Below are positions 50,974 to 59,107 of a DNA stretch of 64,000 bases, piece after piece. A program made the position numbers and the translations under genes. The notes below the pieces were generated by a model, which was not told the DNA's origin, did not search any database, and worked only from the letters and a program-made list of their open reading frames with translations. Source of the stretch: Dehalococcoidia bacterium UBA2158. GTDB taxonomy: Bacteria > Chloroflexota > Dehalococcoidia > Lucifugimonadales > UBA3495. Position 1 is the stretch's first letter, and the number at the start of each line of letters is the position of its first letter. Location of the stretch: NCBI GenBank assembly GCA_002328185.1, contig DCWQ01000021.1:5583-69582 (forward strand), read 5' to 3'.

Positions 50974-51864
50974 TTAAGTGGTGCGCGGGGACTTGGAACG
51001 GACTTCGGCGCTGGCCATTTGCTCCAGGATGCGCGCTACCACCGGGTAACCTTCTTGGCCTAAACCCTGGGCCTGGGCCCGCTGCAGCACGTCGTCGACA
51101 ATGTCTCCGATGCGGGATGGGGCCTGCACGTCCCGGGCCAGTTGGCAGGCGAGATGCAGGTCTTTGGCAACGATGTCTAGGGTCCCGTTGGAGGCGAAGG
51201 TGCCGTCTAGGACCACGTCCATCGAGCGGGCCATGACGCCGCTAGCTGAGGCGCTGATGGGGATCAACTTGGCGAGGATGTCCATGTCGAGACCGGCTTT
51301 GGCCCCGATGAGCATCCCTTCGATTCCGGCGATGAAGTTGGAGTAACCCAGATATTGGGTGACCAGCTTGGCCGTGCTGCCAGAGGCGGTGCCTCCGACA
51401 TATATTACGTCTTTACCCATGGTTTCCAGCACAGCCCGGTGCCTCTCGAAAACAGACGGGTCGCCGCCGACCATCATTGTCATGTTGGGGATGCGGCCGC
51501 TAACCGGAGAGTCCAGCATATCGATGCCGCGTTGCTTGCAGGCCGCGGCTAGCTTGTGGATCACGGTGGGAGAATTGGTGGTGGTGTCCACCCAGACCCC
51601 GCCGGTTTTCAGTCCTGCCAGGATGCCTGTGTCCGGGTCAGTGAGCACGCTTTCGGCCTCCACCGGACCGGGCAGCGAGGTAAAAACCACCTCGCTGTTC
51701 TCGGCCAATTCACGGGGGGTATCGGCCCAGTTGGCGCCCATCTCGCACAGATTGGTGGCCGACTCGCGGCGCATGTCAAAGACGGTGACTGCGTGTCCCA
51801 CTTCGATCAGGGCCTTGGCCATGGGGTTGCCCATGGTCCCGGTGCCGATATAGCCTAGCTTCAT
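50974..51864 (-). CDS. 3-Hydroxyisobutyrate dehydrogenase-family NAD(P) oxidoreductase
   Basis: Beta-hydroxyacid dehydrogenase. The NAD-binding start is KLGYIGTGTMGNPMAKAL (GxGxxG at residues 7-12), the substrate motif DSPVSGRIPNMTMMVGG lies near residue 118, and the catalytic Lys is in GSTAKLVTQYLGYSNF (about K171); the usual NN pair after it is TQ here. GGGAGAACACGTAA gives a good site. It is in the same row as the oxygenase genes, suggesting oxidation of a hydroxy intermediate. Confidence 0.9.
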   Translation of the reverse strand: MKLGYIGTGTMGNPMAKALIEVGHAVTVFDMRRESATNLCEMGANWADTPRELAENSEVVFTSLPGPVEAESVLTDPDTGILAGLKTGGVWVDTTTNSPTVIHKLAAACKQRGIDMLDSPVSGRIPNMTMMVGGDPSVFERHRAVLETMGKDVIYVGGTASGSTAKLVTQYLGYSNFIAGIEGMLIGAKAGLDMDILAKLIPISASASGVMARSMDVVLDGTFASNGTLDIVAKDLHLACQLARDVQAPSRIGDIVDDVLQRAQAQGLGQEGYPVVARILEQMASAEVRSKSPRTT

Positions 51865-51892
51865 TTACGTGTTCTCCCGGTATTTGGTGATA

Positions 51893-52759
51893 TTACTTGG
51901 CGGCTACTGGAGTCGGAGCGCGGTGGCCCCAGATGCTGCCCTTCTCGTGGCGCTGTACCTGCCAGGTGGCGTCGTCCACGGTGCGGGCGCCCCAGCCGTA
52001 CTCAACGTCGAAACCGGACGGTGTCTTCATGTAGAACGAGGTCATGTGGTCGTTGGTATGGCGGCCCAGACCACGGGTCAGGGGAATCTCGTTATCCAGC
52101 ACCATGTCGTAAGTGGCACCCACTTCGTTCATGGACTCAGTCTGGAGCATGAAGTGGTTCAGCTTCTTGGGGGCTTTGGCCTCGATCAGCGCCAGGGAAT
52201 GGTGGCGAGGGTTGCAATGGAAGAAGGCCAGGTTTCGGATGAAGTCGCTGATCTTCATGCCTAGCACGTCGCGGTAGAACTTGACGGTCCGGTCCAGGTT
52301 TTCGACGTGGAAGACCACGTGGCCCAGACCTTGTTCGGCGGTCACGAAACCAACCGCCCGTGGCGAATTGAAAGGGCGCTCGAAGCTGATGGGTGGGCCC
52401 CAGAAGATCTCTGTGGGGGTGCCTTCTGGGTCGTCGAACTTGATCATGCCCTCGACACGTCGGGACTTGTTCTCGTCTTCGGTGCCGTCGGTTACCTCGA
52501 TGCCGGCCTCGCGCAGTTGCTCGGCCATCTCCCGAAGGGCTGGTTCGTCGGTAACCTGCCAGCCGACGAATTCAACGTCGTCCGTGCCCGTGGGCTGGAT
52601 GATGAAGCGGTGGCTGTATTCGTCCATTCTCAGGGACAGGTTGCCATCGTCGTCGATGCCGTTGCTCTGAAGTCCCAAAACGTCAGTGGCGAAGTGTTCC
52701 CATTCCTCCATGTTGCTTACTCCGAGTCCTACGTATCCCAATTGTGTTACGGCGGTCAT
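51893..52759 (-). CDS. Extradiol dioxygenase of the VOC superfamily (BphC-like)
   Basis: Two-domain type I extradiol dioxygenase cleaving a catechol-like ring next to the hydroxyls. The iron ligands are present: His in QGLGHVVFHVE (about residue 148), His in APKKLNHFMLQTE (about 212), and Glu in PSGFDVEYGWG (about 262); the second-sphere His-His is in FHCNPRHHSLAL. The protein length of 288 is normal. TTAGGAGAGAGTGAC precedes the ATG. It lies between the two Rieske genes' neighbours, as expected for a ring-cleavage step after dihydroxylation. It may be active because all ligands are in place. Confidence 0.9.
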   Translation of the reverse strand: MTAVTQLGYVGLGVSNMEEWEHFATDVLGLQSNGIDDDGNLSLRMDEYSHRFIIQPTGTDDVEFVGWQVTDEPALREMAEQLREAGIEVTDGTEDENKSRRVEGMIKFDDPEGTPTEIFWGPPISFERPFNSPRAVGFVTAEQGLGHVVFHVENLDRTVKFYRDVLGMKISDFIRNLAFFHCNPRHHSLALIEAKAPKKLNHFMLQTESMNEVGATYDMVLDNEIPLTRGLGRHTNDHMTSFYMKTPSGFDVEYGWGARTVDDATWQVQRHEKGSIWGHRAPTPVAAK

Positions 52760-52783
52760 GTCACTCTCTCCTAATCTTTACAG

Positions 52784-54142
52784 CTAACTATTTTTCTTGT
52801 GTCTGTTCGATCTTCCCGTAGGGGCTAGGTCGGCCCAGCTTTTGGCGTCCATCATGGCAGCCCAGCGGCGGTAGAAGCCACGCTGGTTCTCCTCGCTGAT
52901 GCGCTCGGTGACCACGCCGGGCAGTCCGCTGTCTTTGCGGGATATCCCGATGCCCATCTCATAATTGTACGGCGTCCGGCGCGCGATGGCGCCCTTGCTG
53001 GCGTTGTGGGCGTAATTCCAGTTCTCCATGTCGTCTTGCTCGGTCATGCCGCCGGGGCCGGAGTAGCGGATGTAGTAATGCCGCAGGACCTCTTTGACCT
53101 CGTCGGGGGTGTTCTTGTCGATCAGGAACCAGCGCCAGGCCTCGGTCAGGTCGGGCCCGCGGGGGTGCCACATGGCGATGGAGCGGGGCTGGCGGGCCAG
53201 GTATGACATGTTCGGGAAAACCGTGCCCACCATGCCGATCAGGTTGGGCCGGTCGCCCAGGGACTCGCGCCGTTTGGCTTCCCGCCCCCGGAAATACTCT
53301 TCAACCACCAGGGTGTTGGTGTAGGTGGCGACCTGCGCCGTGTCCTTAGGTTGCATGTCGACCACAGCAGCGTGGCCCAATTCCGGGAAGGAGATGTTCA
53401 GGCGGGTGGCGGTGGAGATCTCGTTTCCGTCGCGCCGTCCCCGGCCGCTGGGGCCGATGTCGACCATGTCCACAGAGCGGTGGCTGATGTTGTGGTAGCC
53501 GTCTCCGGCGAAGTTCTCAGCGGCGAACTTCCAGTTGCTGGGCATGGTCCACTTCTGGACTCCGCCCAGAATCTCTGAACCGCCCTCGCTGCCATCGCGT
53601 CCGTCCAGGGCCAGGTCCAAGAACATTTTCATGTCGCCCAGATAATCGAGGAAGGGTGGCGCTTTCTTGTCCCATGAACCCCAGATGCTGCCCTTGTAGT
53701 TGTACATCTGGGGGACTTCGGGCAAACCCCACTTGGACTTGTCCAGCTTCTCGTTATAGGCGTCTTTGAAGTATGGGACGCCCACCAGTTTACCGTCAGT
53801 GGCGAAGCTCCAGCCGTGGTAGGGACAGGAGAAAACGGGAGAGTTCCCTTCGTCGTAGCGGCAGACCTTCATGCCCCGGTGTGTGCATGAGTTGAGGAAG
53901 ATGTGGACCTCGCCCTGGCGGTCTCGGCAAAGGATCACCGATTCCTCGCCCATGGACGAAACGAAGTAATCTCCCGGCTTCGTCACCTGGCTCTCGTGGC
54001 CAACAAAGAGCCACGCCTGGGCAAATATCTGTTCCTGCTCTTGGCGGTAGATGTCTTCGTTGACGAAGATCTCGCGGCTGACGCTTCCGGAGTCGACATC
54101 GACGATTCGGCTAAAGGCGCCTGGTTTGGTTTTCGTGGCCAC
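52784..54142 (-). CDS. Rieske oxygenase alpha subunit (copy 2)
   Basis: Second alpha subunit with the complete Rieske site (SCTHRGMKVC, FSCPYHGW) and mononuclear iron residues (AENFAGDGYHNISHRSVDM). Overall similar to copy 1 with extended differences near the substrate pocket (KMFLDLALDGRDGSEGGSEI). The GTG at 54142 is preferred: GGAGAG lies eight bases upstream. It is the first gene of this minus-strand row (copy 2, VOC dioxygenase, dehydrogenase, copy 1, beta). Whether it uses the same beta subunit is unknown. Confidence 0.93.
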   Translation of the reverse strand: MATKTKPGAFSRIVDVDSGSVSREIFVNEDIYRQEQEQIFAQAWLFVGHESQVTKPGDYFVSSMGEESVILCRDRQGEVHIFLNSCTHRGMKVCRYDEGNSPVFSCPYHGWSFATDGKLVGVPYFKDAYNEKLDKSKWGLPEVPQMYNYKGSIWGSWDKKAPPFLDYLGDMKMFLDLALDGRDGSEGGSEILGGVQKWTMPSNWKFAAENFAGDGYHNISHRSVDMVDIGPSGRGRRDGNEISTATRLNISFPELGHAAVVDMQPKDTAQVATYTNTLVVEEYFRGREAKRRESLGDRPNLIGMVGTVFPNMSYLARQPRSIAMWHPRGPDLTEAWRWFLIDKNTPDEVKEVLRHYYIRYSGPGGMTEQDDMENWNYAHNASKGAIARRTPYNYEMGIGISRKDSGLPGVVTERISEENQRGFYRRWAAMMDAKSWADLAPTGRSNRHKKNS

Positions 54143-54379
54143 GAATTCCACTCTCCGTAACAATATGCTGGCAGGCAGGGATTGGATAGGGGTTTTTCAC
54201 GGGAACTTTTGGGTGGCTGATTGCCGGAAAATCGCTCCCGACAGTATACCGCAACCGCGGTTTCGACTGCGACGGAGTGTGGAAGGGCGATCGGCCTTTA
54301 GCCGGAACCGGTTTTGGGCAATAGAGAACCCAGGCCCGATCATTCGGGCCGGGGGGTGATGCGTTCGGGGTCGAGGCAA

Positions 54380-55187
54380 GATCCCGTTCGCTTGATGCTG
54401 ACTCATTCACGAACAGGTGGTTGCCATCGGTCCGGTTGTGGATGGTCTCCAGGGCGTCGTCCGGCAGGGTCACACCGGCGTTGGCCTGGACGAACTCACC
54501 CATTTCCTGCTGCGTGAGACCGTCTAAGTGGACGCGCCGGTAGTGTCTTTTCCTGACAAGGTTTCCCAGTGTCTGTGATAGGGAATGGCTGCCGGTTATC
54601 TCAACGTCGCGGTAGGTTCCAAGGATCAGAAGAGGGCTGTTGGCGATCTCTCTGACCAGAAACTCCAACATCAGCAGCGATGAAGAGTTGGCCCAATGTA
54701 GGTTATCCAACACGAATTTCAGGGGTTGGCTCTGAGCGACGTTCTTTAGAAAAGTTGCCACTGAATCAAAGAGCCGGAACCTGGCTTGCTGCGGCTCGGC
54801 GGCCACGGCTTGGCTTAAGTTGGGCAATCTGCCCCTTAGTTCGGGGACGATCTCAGCGATCGACGTTACTCCGGAGCCCATCTGTGAGGCCAATAGTTCT
54901 GCGTCTGCGGTCTCAACGTAGGCCCGGATGGGGTGAACGTAAGGCCAATAGGGCGGAACGCCGACATGTTCGTAGCACCAGCACCGCATCACCTGGACGC
55001 CCAGAGTTTCCGCACGGGAGGACAACTCTTACGCCAGGCGGGTCTTGCCTATGCCCGGCTCTCCGGCCAGCATCACCATCTGTCCCCTGCCGGCCAACGC
55101 TTCGTCCAAGGCAGCAGTTAGCATACCCAACTCTGATTGGCGGCCGATGAACCCTGATTCTCGGGATTCGCTGTTCGACAATTCCAC
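54380..55187 (-). pseudogene. Broken AAA-ATPase regulator (LuxR/adenylate-cyclase-type AAA_16 domain)
   Basis: A GTG start at 55187 gives VELSNSESRESGFIGRQSEL and then a Walker A GEPGIGKTRLA at about 55035, where an in-frame TAA (55029-55031) interrupts. The frame continues as ELSSRAETLGVQVMRCWCYE, then LKFVLDNLHWANSSSLLML (the Walker B block of AAA_16), NSPLLILGTYRDVEI and NRTDGNHLFVNE, after which homology ends near 54400. A normal protein would continue with a TPR or HTH region. No other inactivating change was seen. Confidence 0.7.
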
Positions 55188-55259
55188 GCACCCCTATCTT
55201 AAGCTGGGCACATATTACGACGAATCGGTGAGCTTCTGCCGGATTCGGTGGCACCATAA

Positions 55260-55294
55260 AAAGACGGCCCCTACTGGCAGCAGGGGCCGTCTTT
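55260..55294 (-). terminator. Terminator of the COG3618 amidohydrolase gene
   Basis: AAAGACGGCCCCT and AGGGGCCGTCTTT (13-base arms, 9-base loop), followed on the minus strand by TTTTTATGG, 24 bases after the amidohydrolase stop. The symmetric stem may also stop readthrough the other way. Confidence 0.85.
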
Positions 55295-55317
55295 GAGCTC
55301 AATCTAGATGGGAAGGA

Positions 55318-56343
55318 TTACACGTCGATGCGGTAGACCTTGGCGGCTACGTCGTGGAACATGTCGGCGCGCTCTGAGGCCGAGTGGCCCTTGGTGATGA
55401 GTTTGAAGGCGTTGTACATCACGTTATACGAGTAAGACACTTTGTCCACCGGGAAGTTGCTTTCGAACATGCAGCGGTTGGGGCCGAACTTCTCGATACA
55501 GTAGTTGATGATTGGAGCCATGTCAGAGGCCAGTTCCTCAGAGCCGATGGGCTTGTCCCGGAGATACCAGTCGAACCCAACCCGGGGCATGCCGATGCCG
55601 CCCAGTTTCATGTAGATGTTGGGCTGCTGGGCCGCGGCGTCGATGCCCTTTCGCCAGGTGGCCATGACCTCTTGTTGGCGTCCGGCGTAGGGGCCGTCGC
55701 CCATGATGCCGCCCACGTGGCAGAGGATGATTTTCAGGTTGGGAATGGCTTTCGCCAGTTCGGCCAGTTCTTCCATCTGGGTGAAGTACATCCAGCCTTC
55801 CAGAGAGTGGCCCATGTCGGCCAGCACCTTGGCCCCGGCCCGGAAATTGTCACTGGACATCTGCCCCTTGATCTTGTGGGCGGCGGTGTTCTCCACGTCG
55901 GGATTGTCGTCCCACGTGACGGTGTGGCGGATACCCCGGAACCGATTGGGGCTGGCGGCCTGCAGGGCCTCCAACACGGGTTTCACGCCGTCGCCCAGGT
56001 TCAGGTTGGCGTGCCCGACGATGGCGGCAGCGGCCCTTCCTGGACCGTACAGCCCTGCAGCGCTGGCCGCGGCCAGGCCTTGAACGAATTCAACCTCGCC
56101 CACTGGCTTCATTTCTTCCGGCCCGTCGATGCGGTACATGGACCGGGCCTCCACGAATACGGTGGAACGCACGTTGTGGCCGCTGTTCAAGTCGTCGGCC
56201 AGCTCATGGAGCAGGTACCGCTGGAACGGGATGCGCGCGGTGCGGTAGTCCCAGAAGTGGTGGTGCGGGTCGCAGATAGGCAGGTCGGGTTCCAGGGTTT
56301 CCTCAGGGGTTAATGCCAGCCAGTCATTGCCTCCATAGGGCAT
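55318..56343 (-). CDS. Amidohydrolase 2-family hydrolase (COG3618 type)
   Basis: TIM-barrel metal-dependent hydrolase of 341 residues. Metal-site motifs are CDPHHHFWDYR near residue 24, LCHVGG near 212 and FESNFPVDK near 292. The COG3618 group hydrolyses lactones and cyclic compounds such as 2-pyrone-4,6-dicarboxylate, a known product of ring-cleavage pathways, so the position beside the dioxygenases fits; the actual substrate is not proven. The start is the ATG at 56343; no strong ribosome site. A terminator follows it. Confidence 0.9.
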   Translation of the reverse strand: MPYGGNDWLALTPEETLEPDLPICDPHHHFWDYRTARIPFQRYLLHELADDLNSGHNVRSTVFVEARSMYRIDGPEEMKPVGEVEFVQGLAAASAAGLYGPGRAAAAIVGHANLNLGDGVKPVLEALQAASPNRFRGIRHTVTWDDNPDVENTAAHKIKGQMSSDNFRAGAKVLADMGHSLEGWMYFTQMEELAELAKAIPNLKIILCHVGGIMGDGPYAGRQQEVMATWRKGIDAAAQQPNIYMKLGGIGMPRVGFDWYLRDKPIGSEELASDMAPIINYCIEKFGPNRCMFESNFPVDKVSYSYNVMYNAFKLITKGHSASERADMFHDVAAKVYRIDV

Positions 56344-56416
56344 GGTGGCGCCTCCGCAATAATTAATCTTGACGCCCAGATAATAACACGCCTAGATTCA
56401 ATCATCCGCAGCCAGG

Positions 56417-56444
56417 TTGAAGACTGGGACTAGCCGGGTATAAT
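56417..56444 (+). promoter_or_regulatory. Sigma-70-like promoter of the RidA gene row
   Basis: TTGAAG at 56417-56422, 16-base spacer, then a perfect TATAAT at 56439-56444, 49 bases before the RidA start. It probably drives the plus-strand catabolic run. Confidence 0.6.
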
Positions 56445-56492
56445 TGCGGCGGCGGTCTACACAGATAACTGCACTCAAATCAGGGAGATACC

Positions 56493-56882
56493 ATGGCTGA
56501 CAAGGGACGTTCGATACACGTTGACGGCGTCAAACACGGCGCGCCGATTCCCATGGGGGCGCGGGTCGGCAACATGATCTTCTCCAGCGGCATAATGGGC
56601 ACTGACCCGTCCACCGGCAAGGTTCCAGAAGACCTGGAAAGCCAGTGCGTGTTCGCCTTCGCCAACATGAAGACCATGCTGGAGAACGCAGGCGCGACCA
56701 CCAAGAGCGTCGGGACGATCAAAGTCTATATGAAGGACCGGTCCCAGCGAGAGGCGGTTAACCGTCCCTGGCTGGAGATGTTCCCCGACGAGGATGACCG
56801 GCCTGCTCGCCATGCCATCGAGTACGAAGCCTTTCCTCCGGGTGTTCTGGTACAGTTGGAGATTGTGGCCGTGGTCGACTGA
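56493..56882 (+). CDS. RidA family protein
   Basis: Trimeric YjgF/YER057c/UK114-fold protein of 129 residues. The family features GNMIFSSGIMGTDPSTGKV near the start and AFPPGVLVQLEIVAVVD near the end are present; the Arg used to bind the imine intermediate in RidA-type deaminases would be in the RPARHAIEYEAFPPG segment. GGGAGATACC precedes the ATG. Probably removes reactive enamine/imine products of a PLP or related enzyme; in this row it may detoxify an intermediate. Confidence 0.9.
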   Translation: MADKGRSIHVDGVKHGAPIPMGARVGNMIFSSGIMGTDPSTGKVPEDLESQCVFAFANMKTMLENAGATTKSVGTIKVYMKDRSQREAVNRPWLEMFPDEDDRPARHAIEYEAFPPGVLVQLEIVAVVD

Positions 56883-56931
56883 CCGGCCCTCGCTTTATAA
56901 AGAGCCAATAACGTCTAAACAGAGGTCTTAG

Positions 56932-57780
56932 TTGCAACCGGAAAGCAGATTCGTAGAGTCCAACGGGGTCAACCACCATTACCTGGAATGGGGCAGCCCC
57001 GATTACCCAAGCGTAGTCATGTTTCATGCCGTTGGCATGTCCTCCCAGATATGGAATAACACCGCCAGGGACCTGGCCCGGGACTACCATGTTCGTTCCT
57101 TCGATCTCAGGGGCCACGGCGACACCGAGCATCCCGAGGGCGGTTTCACCTTCCAACAGATTGGCCAAGACACCGCCTCGGTCATTCAGGCTTTGGGCCT
57201 TGAGGGTTCGATCGCGGTCGGGCACTCCGCCGGCGGGATGTCTATGCTGATCGCCGATTCCATGTTCCCTGGGATTGTCAGCAAGGGAGTCTTGGTCGAC
57301 ACACGGGTGGGCGATAGCCCGATGGCGCTGTTATCTCCCGAGGAACAGAAACTGCGCATGGAACGAACCCTTCAGAAGCGGTCAATCTGGGGAAGCCGGA
57401 AAGCGATGCACGAGGCCTACCGCGACCGCCGGGTTTTCAAACCATGGGAGGATGAGGTCTTCGCCGACTACATCGATGGCAACACCCGCTTGTTGGATGA
57501 CGGCACTGTTGAATTGAAGTGCAAGCCCTACGTTGAAGAAGAGTTCTACTCGAACCGCCGGCACCTGGATACTTTGGAAGTCCTACGGGGTCTGGGCGGC
57601 GAGTACGTCTTGTTGGTGGGTGACTATGAGGGAGCGCAAACTCCCCAGGACGCCGCCGTGCAGCATCTGCAGCAGGAGACCAAAGGGTTCCAGCTCAAGG
57701 AACTGGGCGCGGGCTCCCACTTTGTGCCCATGGAGTACCCAGCGTTGGTGCTGAAAGAGATTCGGAACTTCATAGACTAG
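56932..57780 (+). CDS. Alpha/beta hydrolase (catabolic hydrolase type)
   Basis: Complete alpha/beta hydrolase with oxyanion loop VVMFHAVGMSSQIWNNTA, nucleophile elbow AVGHSAGGMSM (the Ser of GHSAGG, about residue 99) and C-terminal His in LGAGSHFVPMEYP (about 267). This resembles meta-cleavage C-C hydrolases and small esterases, so hydrolysis of a ring-fission product is plausible. The start is TTG at 56932; a weak AGAGG site precedes it. It is 49 bases after the RidA gene. Confidence 0.88.
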   Translation: MQPESRFVESNGVNHHYLEWGSPDYPSVVMFHAVGMSSQIWNNTARDLARDYHVRSFDLRGHGDTEHPEGGFTFQQIGQDTASVIQALGLEGSIAVGHSAGGMSMLIADSMFPGIVSKGVLVDTRVGDSPMALLSPEEQKLRMERTLQKRSIWGSRKAMHEAYRDRRVFKPWEDEVFADYIDGNTRLLDDGTVELKCKPYVEEEFYSNRRHLDTLEVLRGLGGEYVLLVGDYEGAQTPQDAAVQHLQQETKGFQLKELGAGSHFVPMEYPALVLKEIRNFID

Positions 57781-57804
57781 CTACGTGTAGACTTAGGCAA
57801 GCAA

Positions 57805-57877
57805 ATGGTTCGACGGGCTCACCGCGAACGGAAGCAAGGGTTTTCCCTCGTTCGTCCTGAGCTCTGTCTAAGGGTCT
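57805..57877. repeat. Dispersed repeat, family C
   Basis: GGTTCGACGGGCTCACCGCGAACGG ... GTTCGTCCTGAGCTCTGTCTAAGG, the degraded relative of the copy near 49415. Confidence 0.5.
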
Positions 57878-57946
57878 ATCCATTGGTTATAACGGTTGTT
57901 TAGGCAACTTTAGCGAGAATCATTCCCGAATAAAGAGGTACCCACA

Positions 57947-58465
57947 TTGGCCAATCAAGAAGGCGGATTCAGCCCGCAAACGATAATGGATCACCTGAAA
58001 GCCAACAATGTTACTCATGTGATCTGGCTACCCGACAGTGAGACCAACTTCCTATACGTGCTGCTGAAGGAAGAACCCTCATTGGAACTTGTCACCGTAA
58101 GCCGGGAGGGTCAGGCGTTCTCCACAGCATCGGGCCTTTCAGTGGGCGGGGCCAAGCCGGTCATCCTGATACAGAACACGGGCCTGATGGAGTCGGGAGA
58201 TTCCATGCGGGGCTGGGTCATGGGCATGAATATCCCTGTTGTGATGATGGTGGGGTACCGGGGTTGGACCCGTCATGGGGTCGACACCGACACCGCGGCA
58301 ACCTACACCGAGCATTTCCTCCACGCATTTGGTATCAAGTATTACCTGGTAGAGAGCGATGCTGATGCGGACCGGATCCAGGTGGCATTCGAGCGGGCCG
58401 ACCGGACCAAGCAGCCGGTTGCCGTGCTGATTGGCGATGAATATCACGGTTTTGTTCAGAGATAA
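57947..58465 (+). CDS. ComD-like TPP-enzyme alpha subunit
   Basis: N-terminal (pyrimidine-binding) half of a split TPP decarboxylase, resembling sulfopyruvate or phosphonopyruvate decarboxylase alpha chains: NNVTHVIWLPDSETNFLYVL, VTVSREGQAFSTASGLSVGG, and ILIQNTGLMESGDSMRGW. The activating Glu is in the TVSREGQA segment. The TTG start (57947) is preceded by AGAGGTACCCACA. It is 47 bases from the beta gene, so the two surely form one enzyme. Which 2-oxoacid it decarboxylates is open. Confidence 0.88.
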   Translation: MANQEGGFSPQTIMDHLKANNVTHVIWLPDSETNFLYVLLKEEPSLELVTVSREGQAFSTASGLSVGGAKPVILIQNTGLMESGDSMRGWVMGMNIPVVMMVGYRGWTRHGVDTDTAATYTEHFLHAFGIKYYLVESDADADRIQVAFERADRTKQPVAVLIGDEYHGFVQR

Positions 58466-58512
58466 CCTAGAGACCAACGCCCAATTTTTGTAGATGAGAT
58501 TGTAGAGGACTG

Positions 58513-59103
58513 ATGTTCCAGACAGCTGATATGTTCAAGGCCTTCGCACCCTACCGGGGGAACGCCGTGGTGATTCCGGGCCGGGGCGGCCGCCACTGGA
58601 TCAACCTAAGCGATCAGCCGAACCGTGACGTCCCCCTGGGCGACCCGGCGATGGGCGGCCACGCTTCCTTCGCATTTGGTCTCGCCATGTCTCGGCCCGA
58701 TGAGAAGGTCATCCTGTTCGACTCGGAAGGCGACATCCTGATGAACATGGGCGCGCTGACCACCATTGCAGAAAAAGACCCCAAGAACTTCTACCACTTC
58801 GTTCTTGATAATGGCGTTTATGCGACCACGGGCGGACAGCCAGTGCCGAACGCCCAGAATGTTCAATACGATGTTATCGCCAAAGGGTGCGGCTATCCGT
58901 CGACCTACGCCTTCGATAACTTGGAAGACTTCACCAACAACATCGAAGAGATCCTCAGCAAGCCCGGCCCGGTGTTCGTGACCATGAAGGTTGCTCCGGA
59001 GGTTGAGAACACTCCCATCAACCAACGGGTCCGCTGGCAGAAGAAAACCCGCGACCAGACCATTGCCGACCTGCAGAAAGACCTGGGGCCTCGGAAGGGT
59101 TAG
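58513..59103 (+). CDS. ComE-like TPP-enzyme beta subunit
   Basis: C-terminal (pyrophosphate-binding) half of the split TPP decarboxylase. The TPP/Mg motif is SEGDILMNMGALTTIAEKDP followed by KNFYHFVLDNGVYATTGGQ (GD...N about 30 residues apart), as in ComE and phosphonopyruvate decarboxylase beta parts. 196 residues. The gene follows the alpha subunit after 47 bases and precedes the CoA-transferase by 4 bases; the linkage suggests decarboxylation and CoA-activation in sequence. Confidence 0.88.
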   Translation: MFQTADMFKAFAPYRGNAVVIPGRGGRHWINLSDQPNRDVPLGDPAMGGHASFAFGLAMSRPDEKVILFDSEGDILMNMGALTTIAEKDPKNFYHFVLDNGVYATTGGQPVPNAQNVQYDVIAKGCGYPSTYAFDNLEDFTNNIEEILSKPGPVFVTMKVAPEVENTPINQRVRWQKKTRDQTIADLQKDLGPRKG

Positions 59104-59107
59104 ATCG

